From positions 1 through 46,444 of the forward strand of contig JAFGTP010000064.1 in NCBI GenBank assembly GCA_016934035.1: a stretch of 46,444 nt of DNA. The letters are read 5' to 3'. Both the position numbers and the translations under genes were made by a program. The notes beneath the pieces are model-generated. The model ran no database searches and had not been told where the DNA came from. It saw only the letters and a list, made by a program, of their open reading frames with translations. The stretch's first letter is position 1. Each line of letters opens with the position of its first letter. This stretch comes from Fidelibacterota bacterium (GTDB lineage: Bacteria; Fidelibacterota; UBA2242; JAFGTP01). Below are positions 24,342-34,100 of the stretch, piece by piece.

Positions 24342-27300
24342 TTATTCAGCCATTTTTTTGTAATCTTCGAACCGTTTGGCAACCCATTTTATCGTCTGTT
24401 CACGGTAGGCTTTTTCCTTTTCCGGGAAAGAGGTTTTCAGCGCTGAATACCGGTTTTCACCATCCAGGATTTCTTCCACGGATTTTTTCGGTTCTCTGGA
24501 ATCTAGAATGAAGGGATTTTTACCTTCTTTTTCCAAATCCGGGTTATATCTGTAGGTGATCCAGTATCCGGTTTCCACAGCCAGTTTTTCTTCATTGACT
24601 GCATTGGCCATATTGATACCATGATTGATACAGGGTGCGTAGGCGATGATGATTGAAGGGCCATCATAGGATTCTGCTTCGATAAAGGCCTTCATGACCT
24701 GGTTCATATTGGCACCAAGCGAGACGGATGCGACATATACATAACCGTAGGTCATCATCATTTTACCCAGGTCTTTTTTGGTTGTGGCTTTGCCGGATTC
24801 TGCAAAGCGGGCAATGGAACCGAGGGGTGTGGATTTAGATGCCTGTCCGCCGGTGTTGGAATAAACTTCCGTATCCAGGACCAGAATATTGATGTTGCGA
24901 CCGGATGCCATGACGTGGTCCAGACCACCGTATCCGATATCATAAGCCCAGCCGTCACCACCGATTGCCCAAATTGATTTTTCAATAAAGTAATCTTTTA
25001 ATTCAACGGCTTTTTTGAGGAGTTTTCGGACATCATCATCCTTTGTTGATTCCAGGGTGGTTTTCAACAGGCCTTTTAATTTTCTGGAGTTGTTTTTTGC
25101 GGCTTCGTCCACTGCTTTCCAGTTTTCAAGGGCATAAGTCAAGGCTTCTTTTAATTCGCCATTGACCACAGTGAGTAATTTTTCAACGGTTGATTTTAGC
25201 ATTTTCCGGTTGGCATTGATTGCCAGTCTCATGCCAAAACCATATTCAGCATTGTCCTCAAAAAGGGAGTTGGCCCAGGAGGGGCCTTCGCCATGATCAT
25301 TGGTTGTGTAGGGGATTGTCGGGAAAGTACCACCCCAGATGGATGAACAGCCGGTTGCGTTGGCGATAACCATTCTGTCGCCAAAGAGCTGAGTCAGAAG
25401 TTTTACGTAGGCTGTTTCGCCACAGCCGGCACAGGCGCCTGAGAATTCCAAGAGCGGTTTTTTAAATTGTGAACCTTTGATTGTATCCACGGTAAATTTT
25501 TCGCTGAGTATTTCCGGCAAGGCATCAAAGAATTTTTCATTTTCTGATTGACCGGCAACTCTTTCATCTTCGATTGGCGCCCAATCGAGTGCACCTTTCG
25601 GACAGGTGTTGACACAAACTTTACAGGATTGACAATCATCGATGTAAACCTGAACTTTGTAATCATATTTTTCACCATCGGTGCTCATGGCTTTGAGTGT
25701 ATTGAAGCTTGCGGGTGCATTGGTTAGAACAGTTCTGTCAATCAGTTTGGTTCTGATGGCCGCATGAGGACAAACCAGGGAACATTGATTACATTGAATA
25801 CATTTTTCTGCTATCCAGTGCGGTACCATTGGCGCAACACCTCGTTTTTCCAGTTTGGTGGTGCCGGGAGGGACTGTGCCATCAAGAGGCATTTTGGACA
25901 CAGGGATGTCATCACCTTCAAGGAGCATGACTTTTTCAATCACATCTTTTGTAAAACCGGTCGCATCGTCCGGGACAAAGTTTTTGCGGGGATGTGCTTT
26001 GCCGGGCAAAGATGCAGGGATCTCAATTTTTTCAATATTGGCATTGGCCATATCAACAGCAGCATGGTTCATTTCCACCACTTCTTTACCTTTTTTCATG
26101 TAGGTTTTTTCGATGGCTTTTTTGATGAGGCTGATGGCCTGGTCTTTTGGCAGGACTTTGGAAATGATAAAGAAAGCAGCCTGCATTACTGTATTCACAC
26201 GGTGCCCAAGGCCGACTTCTTCGGCAATTTTCAGAGCGTCGATATTGTATACTTCGATCTGCTTTTCAATAATTTCACTTTGCTGAGATTCAGTGAAGTG
26301 TGAAAAAACATCTTCCCTGGACCAGTTGGAGTTCAACAGGAAAATACCATTTTTTTTGATTCCTTTCAGGACATCATATCTTTCAATAAAAGATTGTTGT
26401 GAAACAGCGATAAAATCAGGTTCTGTAACCAGATATTCGGATTGAATTTTTTCATCGCCAAAACGCAGGTGGGACCGGGTGATACCACCGGATTTTTTGG
26501 AATCATATTCAAAATAGCCCTGGGCATATTTATCAGTGTTGTCACCAATGATTTTGATGGAATTTTTGTTGGCACCAACGGTACCGTCAGAGCCAAGTCC
26601 CCAAAATTTACAGGAAATGGTGCCGGCGGGAATGGTATTGATTTTTTCTTTGATTTCCAGTGATGTTCCGGTCACATCGTCATTGATACCCACTGTAAAT
26701 CCATGGAAGGCGGAGCCGTCCAGGTGATCGTAAACAGCTTTTACCATGGTAGGTGTAAATTCTTTTGAAGAGAGTCCGTAGCGACCGCCGATAATTTTGA
26801 TATCTTTGCCTTTTAAGGCAGAAACAACATCCAGGTAGAGTGGTTCGCCGATTGATCCGGGTTCTTTTGTTCTGTCAAGAACAGCGATTTTTTTCACGGT
26901 TGCAGGCAAGACTTCGACGAATTTGTCAATGGCAAAGGGCCTGTAGAGTCGAATTTTGACCAGGCCAAGTTTTTCGCCTTTTTCATTTAGATAATTGATT
27001 GTTTCTTCAATGGTTTCACATCCGGAACCCATGGCAATGATCACTTTTTCTGCATCAGCAGCGCCGACATAGTCAAACAGATGATACTGACGGCCAATCT
27101 TGGCGGCGTATTTGTCCATTGCGTCCTGAACAATCTGGGGTAATTCATCGTAATATTTATTGACAGTTTCGCGACCCTGGAAATAGACATCAGGATTTTG
27201 AGCACCGACTTTTATCACCGGTCTTTCAGGGTTCAGACTTCTGTTCCTGAATGTTTCAATAGCCTCACAATCGCAAAGTTCTTTGTATTGTTCATAATCG

Positions 27301-27860
27301 ACTACTTCTATTTTTTGAATTTCATGGGAATTTCTAAAACCGTCAAAGAAATGCAGGAAAGGAATGCTTCCGGTCAAAGTAGCCATATGAGCCACGGCAG
27401 CCAGATCCATAATCTCCTGAATTGAGGAAGATGCAATCATGGCAAAACCGGTATTTCTGGCTGACATGACATCGGAATGGTCACCGAAAATGGATAATGA
27501 TTGTGCAGCCAGTGATCTGGCGGAAACGTGAAAAACGGTTGGTTGCATTTCACCTGCAATTTTATGCATGTTGGGCAGCATCAGCATCAGACCCTGAGAA
27601 GCGGTAAAGGTCGTTGTCAGGGCACCACCGGACAAGGATCCGTGGACAGCGCCAGCGGCACCGGCTTCTGATTGCATCTCAACTACATCAACAACCTGAT
27701 CAAAAATATTTTTTCTTCCGGCAGCGGCCCAAGCATCGGCCAATTCGCCCATATTGGAAGAAGGTGTGATGGGATAGATTGCCGCAACATCACTAAATGC
27801 ATACGCTACATGGGTCGCAGCGGTATTTCCATCCATACTTTGCATTTTTTTTGTCATCAT
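24342..27860 (-). CDS. nifJ: Pyruvate:ferredoxin (flavodoxin) oxidoreductase
   Basis: 1172-residue single-chain homodimeric-type enzyme converting pyruvate and CoA to acetyl-CoA, CO2 and reduced ferredoxin. Domain order is complete: pyrimidine-binding region (AYAFSDVAAIYPITPSSNMG near 20-39), the gamma-like domain (FWGLGSDGTVGANKNSIK), an inserted 2[4Fe-4S] ferredoxin domain (CIQCNQCSLVCPHAAI and CQSCKVCVNTCPKGAL), and the TPP domain (FSGACAGCGETAY, then IGGDGWAYDIGYGGLDH). An AAAGGAG ribosome-binding site precedes the ATGATG start. It ends just before a strong terminator, so it is probably monocistronic. It supplies reduced ferredoxin that the hydrogenase at 2672-12833 could use. Confidence 0.97.
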   Translation of the reverse strand: MMTKKMQSMDGNTAATHVAYAFSDVAAIYPITPSSNMGELADAWAAAGRKNIFDQVVDVVEMQSEAGAAGAVHGSLSGGALTTTFTASQGLMLMLPNMHKIAGEMQPTVFHVSARSLAAQSLSIFGDHSDVMSARNTGFAMIASSSIQEIMDLAAVAHMATLTGSIPFLHFFDGFRNSHEIQKIEVVDYEQYKELCDCEAIETFRNRSLNPERPVIKVGAQNPDVYFQGRETVNKYYDELPQIVQDAMDKYAAKIGRQYHLFDYVGAADAEKVIIAMGSGCETIEETINYLNEKGEKLGLVKIRLYRPFAIDKFVEVLPATVKKIAVLDRTKEPGSIGEPLYLDVVSALKGKDIKIIGGRYGLSSKEFTPTMVKAVYDHLDGSAFHGFTVGINDDVTGTSLEIKEKINTIPAGTISCKFWGLGSDGTVGANKNSIKIIGDNTDKYAQGYFEYDSKKSGGITRSHLRFGDEKIQSEYLVTEPDFIAVSQQSFIERYDVLKGIKKNGIFLLNSNWSREDVFSHFTESQQSEIIEKQIEVYNIDALKIAEEVGLGHRVNTVMQAAFFIISKVLPKDQAISLIKKAIEKTYMKKGKEVVEMNHAAVDMANANIEKIEIPASLPGKAHPRKNFVPDDATGFTKDVIEKVMLLEGDDIPVSKMPLDGTVPPGTTKLEKRGVAPMVPHWIAEKCIQCNQCSLVCPHAAIRTKLIDRTVLTNAPASFNTLKAMSTDGEKYDYKVQVYIDDCQSCKVCVNTCPKGALDWAPIEDERVAGQSENEKFFDALPEILSEKFTVDTIKGSQFKKPLLEFSGACAGCGETAYVKLLTQLFGDRMVIANATGCSSIWGGTFPTIPYTTNDHGEGPSWANSLFEDNAEYGFGMRLAINANRKMLKSTVEKLLTVVNGELKEALTYALENWKAVDEAAKNNSRKLKGLLKTTLESTKDDDVRKLLKKAVELKDYFIEKSIWAIGGDGWAYDIGYGGLDHVMASGRNINILVLDTEVYSNTGGQASKSTPLGSIARFAESGKATTKKDLGKMMMTYGYVYVASVSLGANMNQVMKAFIEAESYDGPSIIIAYAPCINHGINMANAVNEEKLAVETGYWITYRYNPDLEKEGKNPFILDSREPKKSVEEILDGENRYSALKTSFPEKEKAYREQTIKWVAKRFEDYKKMAE

Positions 27861-28135
27861 TTAAATCTCCTTTTAGAGGGTTTATAAAAATTTTCATTTT
27901 AAAATAAGACGAGTTTTATTTGTAATTAACATGTTATCTGGGGATAAAGACAGCTTTTGCAGGGTTCGGTTGTCAAGGTTTTCAGCATGTAAATATAGTG
28001 AACTTACAATAATAAATGCAACATTTTGAACAGGGGCCCTGTTTTTATATGAATGCTGTTGTGAAAAAAATAACTGCATGATCTCAGTTCTCTATTCTTT
28101 ACAACCAGAAATTTTCAACCTCTAAAATAACTGGC
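27861..28135. other. Intergenic region upstream of nifJ
   Basis: 275 bases between the nifJ start and the phosphofructokinase stop (both - strand). It should contain the nifJ promoter. A TTGACA occurs on the - strand (complement of 27971-27976), but no good -10 follows at 16-18 bases. I see no gene or RNA element. Confidence 0.4.
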
Positions 28136-29290
28136 TTATTTATCCTTGGTGATAAAGAATGGATTGAATTGAAAATTTTTATATTTAGGACGCAGTCTTT
28201 CCGGCTCATAGTATTTTTCGATATCCACTTTTTTTATTTTGTTGTAGGTGATATCGATAGGTACATGATTGTATTCTCCTTCCGTGATAGAGACCATTCT
28301 TCCGGATTCTCCTTTCAGAATGAGGTCCAGGGCAATATTGCCAAAGGCCATGGGGACAACGGAATCCAGGGCGTCAGGATTGCCGCATCTGACAAGATAT
28401 CCCAGTTTTTGATAAATCACATTGATACCATGGTGATAACAATATTTAGGAGACAATTTTCTGATTTGTTCTGCGATATATTGACCGGTCATATCAAAAT
28501 AGGTGAACGGCTGATTTGTAACGGGATTTTTGATTCTCGCTCCTTCTGATACCAGGCAAACTGAATACCGGCTGGGATTATTGTATCGATCGGATGACAT
28601 CAGTTCTGTCAGCAAGTCAAGGTCAAATTCATATTCCGGTATGACACAGCGGTCAACAGCCCCGGCCATGGCCGGAATCAGGGCTGTGAATCCGGCGAAT
28701 TTTCCGAACACTTCGATGACCAGGAACCTCTCATGGGAACCGGCGGAAGTCCTCAAAGCGTGGGTCATTTCAATGGTCCTTGTCACACAGGTACTGAAAC
28801 CAATGCAATAGTCGGTGCCGAAAACATCATTGTCCATCGTTTTGGGGATGCCGATGATTTTTATGCCTTTTCTGTGAAGATCTACAGCATAATTCAAAGA
28901 ATCTTTACCACCGATGGGTATCAGATAATCAATACCCAGAAACTCCAGGTTTTTCATAATTTCGTCAGTCAGGTCGTTGATATCGTCATTGTAAATGTCC
29001 CGCAGGTGGATCGGAACATGTTCACGGGATAATTTGTTGGGAATTTTTCTGGAGGTGTGTAGAAAAGTGCCGCCGGTGCGGCCAATTTTGTTCACTGTTT
29101 GTTCCGATAAAATTTCATAATTATTATAATTGTCAGCATTTTTATCCCGAATTAAATCGATTAAACCCGCCCAACCTTTTTTTATTCCGATCACATCGTG
29201 GCCATCACGATTAGCCCTGACCGTAATTGCCCTGATCGCAGGATTCAGGCCCGGTACGTCGCCACCGCTTGTCAATATTCCAATTCTCAT
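28136..29290 (-). CDS. 6-phosphofructokinase, predicted pyrophosphate-dependent, with atypical GGKDS motif
   Basis: 384-residue PFK-family enzyme phosphorylating fructose 6-phosphate. The glycine-rich start GILTSGGDVPGLNPAIRA and the substrate motif GIPKTMDNDVFGTD are clear. Donor-specificity positions (E. coli 104 and 124) are D130 and K150, the combination associated with pyrophosphate rather than ATP. The preceding position, normally the Mg-binding Asp103 (or Glu in some PPi enzymes), is lysine K129 in PIGGKDSL; this is confirmed in the nucleotide sequence (AAA). It may be a real variant or a catalytically altered paralogue. It stands alone, with 275- and 285-base gaps on either side. Confidence 0.9.
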   Translation of the reverse strand: MRIGILTSGGDVPGLNPAIRAITVRANRDGHDVIGIKKGWAGLIDLIRDKNADNYNNYEILSEQTVNKIGRTGGTFLHTSRKIPNKLSREHVPIHLRDIYNDDINDLTDEIMKNLEFLGIDYLIPIGGKDSLNYAVDLHRKGIKIIGIPKTMDNDVFGTDYCIGFSTCVTRTIEMTHALRTSAGSHERFLVIEVFGKFAGFTALIPAMAGAVDRCVIPEYEFDLDLLTELMSSDRYNNPSRYSVCLVSEGARIKNPVTNQPFTYFDMTGQYIAEQIRKLSPKYCYHHGINVIYQKLGYLVRCGNPDALDSVVPMAFGNIALDLILKGESGRMVSITEGEYNHVPIDITYNKIKKVDIEKYYEPERLRPKYKNFQFNPFFITKDK

Positions 29291-29575
29291 GTTATTTATC
29301 CTTTTTAAATTACCAAAAAATTATACATTGCTATCATAAAACTCAAATAAATAACACAGGAATCTGATTTCTTTTAAAATTTTTCCTTGATATTTAAAAT
29401 AAAATGTTAAAATTATATTTAGAGTGTGTAATCGATATATGAGTAGTGATTTGTAAGCATTTTGTTTAATTACCTTGAATTTTAAAAAATAATTTTTTGT
29501 GGGGTACACTGCATCTGTTCATGTCGTTAATCACGCTATAGATAAGAGAAAATTGTAAAAAAGGAGACTCTGTGT
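29291..29575. other. AT-rich divergent intergenic region
   Basis: 285 bases between the divergent phosphofructokinase (-) and the receiver-kinase (+) genes. It must contain promoters in both directions, but no consensus pair stands out. The 3' end carries AAGGAG before the GTG start at 29576. No gene or RNA structure was recognised. Confidence 0.4.
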
Positions 29576-31114
29576 GTGGCTGAAAAAAAAATAATCCTGA
29601 CCATTGATGATGAAGAATTTATACGCAGTAGTTTTCGTACTTTTCTGGAAGATTTCGGCTATGAGGTACTGGAGGCCGCGGATGGTTGTGAAGGACTTGA
29701 AGTATTCACGACATATCAACCTGATTTGATCCTGCTGGATTTAAAAATGCCGGTTATGGATGGTTTCGAAGTTCTTGAAAAAGTATTGGCTCTTCGTCCG
29801 GATATGCCGGTCATCGTCGTGAGTGGTGTAGGGGTTGTTCATGATGCTGTTGAGGCCCTTCGCCGCGGAGCCAGTGACTATTTGATCAAACCTATTCCGG
29901 ACCTTGATGTGCTTCGTTTTTCAGTTAAAAAAGCACTTGAAAAGGCCCAACTGATTGCCCAAAACAAACTTTACCAGGAAAAACTCGAAGAGATGGTCAA
30001 TGAAAGAACCTATGAACTGGAGCAAACCAACAAAATCTTGTCTGATGAAATTGAACATCGCAAAAAAGCGGAAGAGGAATTGAACAATTCCCAACTGATG
30101 CTTTCTTCAATTTTAGAGACTGTTCCGGATATTATCTACCGGCTGGATAAACATGGCCGTATTTCCTTTATCAGTGATGCGGTTAAAAATTATGGTTATC
30201 TTCCTTCGGATTTTATTAACCGGTATATGGATGAATTTATCCATCCGGAAGACCAGTCGCCGGCATTTTGGCATGTTCGGACCAGGCGGGCCAATTTTCG
30301 CAGAACAATCAATTATGAAATTCGTCTTTTTCCCTATGCTGAAGAGACAAATTATCCCATATTTATGTTGGAAGCTGAAGGTATTTATCGAAATAATAAC
30401 AAAAAGCAGTTTGCCGGTACCCAGGGAGTGGCCAGGGATATTACCCAGCGAAAGGAGGCTGAAAATAAAATCAAACAGACGCTTATGGAAAAGGAATCCC
30501 TGCTTCGTGAGGTCCATCATCGGGTCAAGAATAATCTTCAGGTAATTCTGAGTATGTTAAACCTGCAGCTGCGTGATATCAGCAGTGAGGAAATTCAAAA
30601 AATATTAAAAGAAATTCAAAACAGAATTCAATCGATGGCCATTGCCCATGAATTGATTTATAAAGTAGAAGATTTCTCACATATCCGGATTGATTTATTG
30701 GTCCGAAATGTATTTATGCAGGCAGTCATAGCCTGCGGAATGGCATCCAATGTTCAGCCGGTGTTTGAAATCGAAGAACTCTCAATCACCCTGGACAGTG
30801 CTGTTCCTCTGGCTGTTATATTAAATGAAATATTTGTCAATCTATTTAAATATTCTTTCCCAAATCATGAGAAGGCCGAAATCAATGTAAGTATTGAAAA
30901 AAGCGAGACTGACTCTGCGAGACTGGTGGTGGCGGACAATGGCGTCGGTATTGCCGAAATCCTGGATCCATCCATGTCTTCTTCCCAGGGTATATCACTG
31001 ATGAAAACTCTGACAAAGCAAATCAATGGTGAATTAAAAGTGGAAAATTCGCAACCCGGCACTCAAATTACGATCCTGTTTAAAACAAAAATCAATCAGT
31101 CCAGTTTGCCATAA
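29576..31114 (+). CDS. Response regulator-PAS-HisKA_2 histidine kinase
   Basis: 512-residue soluble signalling protein. Residues 1-125 are a receiver with acidic pair D11/D12, phosphoacceptor D55 (LLDLKMPV) and K105 (YLIKPIPD). A coiled coil covers about 125-170. A PAS domain (about 172-292) ends in the typical GVARDITQRKEAE. The HisKA_2 dimerisation motif LLREVHHRVKNNLQ has probable phosphoacceptor H315, and an HATPase domain follows (NEIFVNLFKYSF, VADNGVGI). A kinase controlled by its own N-terminal receiver suggests a downstream step in a phosphorelay. GTG start with an AAGGAG site; no partner gene adjacent. Confidence 0.93.
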   Translation: MAEKKIILTIDDEEFIRSSFRTFLEDFGYEVLEAADGCEGLEVFTTYQPDLILLDLKMPVMDGFEVLEKVLALRPDMPVIVVSGVGVVHDAVEALRRGASDYLIKPIPDLDVLRFSVKKALEKAQLIAQNKLYQEKLEEMVNERTYELEQTNKILSDEIEHRKKAEEELNNSQLMLSSILETVPDIIYRLDKHGRISFISDAVKNYGYLPSDFINRYMDEFIHPEDQSPAFWHVRTRRANFRRTINYEIRLFPYAEETNYPIFMLEAEGIYRNNNKKQFAGTQGVARDITQRKEAENKIKQTLMEKESLLREVHHRVKNNLQVILSMLNLQLRDISSEEIQKILKEIQNRIQSMAIAHELIYKVEDFSHIRIDLLVRNVFMQAVIACGMASNVQPVFEIEELSITLDSAVPLAVILNEIFVNLFKYSFPNHEKAEINVSIEKSETDSARLVVADNGVGIAEILDPSMSSSQGISLMKTLTKQINGELKVENSQPGTQITILFKTKINQSSLP

Positions 31115-31116
31115 AT

Positions 31117-31143
31117 AACAACCCAATGAGAATTTTGGTTGTT
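31117..31143. terminator. Hairpin between convergent genes
   Basis: AACAACC (31117-31123) pairs with GGTTGTT (31137-31143), starting two bases after the kinase stop and ending 11 bases before the GH13 stop. The loop is 13 bases and there is no clean T-tract, so it is a weak terminator candidate. Confidence 0.4.
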
Positions 31144-31154
31144 GGTCCCCGAAG

Positions 31155-34100
31155 TTATTCCAGGTTGTTGAGAAATTCCTCGATTTTATATTCTGAATTA
31201 TCTGAGGCCGCTTTGACTTTCTTCACGATTCTTTCCAATTCTTCAAAATCAGTTTTAATATTGGTCAGAGAGGGATAATTCTCCTTGATGATGTTGAAAC
31301 ATCCCATAATTTTCAGCCAATCCACCAGGAGATCCAGAGTTTCCCTGTTGTACCACAAAATGTCATTGTATCGATTGATATGGATAAAAGAACGGACATT
31401 GAAGTCGGAAATAAAAGTTCTCATCAGGGTCTTCAGGCTTTGATCGGAATCCTTCACTTTTTCAAACCAATACTGGTATTCTGTCAGGATTGAAATTATA
31501 TCATTCAGGTTGCCTTTGGGAACGATACTGGTCTCGGCAATCATTTCATCGACCAGTTTATTAAAATACATTTCATCAAGCAGGCTTCTTGACCTTCGCT
31601 CCCAATTTCCTTTGGTGAATATTTTTCCGGTTCCATGGAACAATAACCAGGAGTAAAATACCAACTGATTTTCTTCGGATTTCATCTGCAGATCAAATAA
31701 ATATTTAATTTCACTTAACTGCGGGGGTTTGCCGCTATTGATAAAAATATAATTATCGAGAGTTTTGGTGAATTCCATTTCAGCTGTGCTGACGGCATTT
31801 GTTGTTTCCATGAAAATTTTGATTGAATTGAGAAAATCAATATGATTTTGCTTATAAAGTTCCAAATTTTTATGCAGCGTTGTTTCATTGAAAAAATCGA
31901 ACATCAGCACTGCATTATAATTTTTCTTCAGAGCAACATGGACAGGTTTGACCAGCACTTGCTGTATTGCCGATTCAATACTGGGAACGCCCCGGCCATT
32001 GAGAAACTTGTTCACCTCATCATAGAGTCCGTCATAATCCTCGACCTCATGAAAACTGATAAATGCATGGTACTCAAATCCGTTAAGCATTGTAAAAATA
32101 CCCTGGTCGTAGATATTTTTACTGGAACGGATATATTCCAATCCGCTGACCTGGTCTTTAAAAATGGTAAAATGCCGGTCTGAATTTCCAAGAGCCAGGG
32201 CCTGGCCCAGGGTTGTATGGGTCAGACCTCCGTCACCATTTCGCGATGCAACTGAATCTTTGATCCAACCGGATGTTTGTGCGTAGGCATTGTTGTAAAA
32301 AATGAGTGCTTTTTCATGGCCCAGACTATTGGAATAGGCAAAAACATTTTGATTCACTTGTCCGTTACTGATGTAATCATAAAAATGAAAGTTGCGGACT
32401 TCAGAAAAAAGATAACGTTTGTGCAACAAGGGAAATATCTCTTTTTGATGTCTTTTAACCAAATATTCGTTTTCTGTTTCATTCCAATAGGCACGTTTGA
32501 ATTCCATACCGTATTTTTCTCGAAATCCTTCTACCTGGCCGTGGCCAAACATCGGGAGACCGGGCATGGTCACCATCATGAGACAGACACCGAAGTATTT
32601 ATCACCGTCGCCAAATTGGACATTGGCCGTATCTTCGTCGGGATTATTCATGAAATTGACATAACGTTTCAAGATTTCCGGGTTGAATTCCAGCACGTTT
32701 TTAATGGTATTCCGGTATTTTTCATTGTCCTCATTTTTTAGCATGTTCATGAAAGCGGAATTATAGACTCGGTGCATTCCCAGGGTCCGAACAAAATAAC
32801 CTTCCATCATCCAAAAGGCCTCGGCCAGTAAAAGTGTATCCGGCTCTTCTTCTTTGACGCGGTCGACTACTTCCCGCCAGAATTCCACCGGATAAAAGGA
32901 ATCAAACTCTTCCCGAGTCATGGCGTATTCGGCCCGGGATGGAATATCTCCGCCGGTACCCGGCTTTGGGAACCATAGCCGCTGGTAATGTTTTTTGGCC
33001 AGGGTCATGGCTGCATCGAAGCGAATGACATCAAAATTGCGGGCCACATGCAGGATGGTTTGAATGACGGCTTCTCTGACTTCAGCTTTCATGTAATTTA
33101 ACTGCGCCGTATCATTCCAGGGCATGCTGGTGCCGTCGTTGCCATGATAGATATATCTGACATCACCGGTATGGTGATCTGTCCGTTTGAAAACAACAGC
33201 GGCATCGCTTTTGTCAAAATAATGGTCTTCGAGGTATATGCAGACACGGTCGTCATTGCAAAGATTTTCACCGGAAAAAGTGTAAGATGGAAAGGGGGGA
33301 TGGTCGCTGCTGATAAACCATTCCGGATGATTGATGACCCAGTTTGCATCGATGCCAACATGATTGGGGACCATGTCTCCGCAGAGTCGAATACCTCGTT
33401 TAATTGCTTTTTTTTTCAGGTCCATATATGCTTTGTGTCCGCCCAGTTCCTCTGCAATGGAATAATCCAGCAGGGAATAGGCCGATGCAACAGCGTCTTT
33501 ATTGCCCATCATTTGTTTAATTCTTTTGGATGCCTGGCTCCGTTCCCAGAGCCCGATCAGCCACAAACTGGTCATGCCGCGATGCTGCAATTCATCCAGT
33601 TCGGCATCAGGGATTTCATTAAGATATTGGATTTTTTGATGATACTTTTGGGATAACTGGTCCAGCCAGACATGGGTGTTTTTCGCCAGGATCACCACTT
33701 TGGGCATCCAATCCAGATCATGGCTGAACTTTTCATATTCCAGGTCATGGTCAATATTGTCAAAGCGATGTTCATAAGCCGGGCCCGGTCCGCCAAAACC
33801 CACCATCTGATGTTTTTGTTCTTCGGCGATCAGATCCAGCGAAATTAAAATTTTGTACAAATAATCATCCAGAAATTCTCCCCAGTTGTTTCGAATCCAT
33901 TCCAGTTGTCCCTGAATAGAATGGGGAACTTCCCTGGCCGGTGTTGCCAGCATTTCCAGCAGGTTTTGGTTCATAGGGCCAAAAGGCGCCCGGGATTCGA
34001 AAAATTCAAACAAACTGTTCCACACTTCCCGGTATTGGGTCATCAGGCTGAGTTTTTTATCATCAAACAATTCAGAATATTCGGAAAAGGCGGGATTTGT

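Noticed and set aside
27971..27976. TTGACA (- strand) as nifJ -35 element
   Set aside because: No acceptable -10 element at 16-18 bases downstream, so no promoter is called.
29503..29520. GTGGGGTACACTGCATC, a possible sigma54 promoter before the receiver-kinase gene
   Set aside because: The -24-like and -12-like parts are two bases too close, and the C of GGC is missing.
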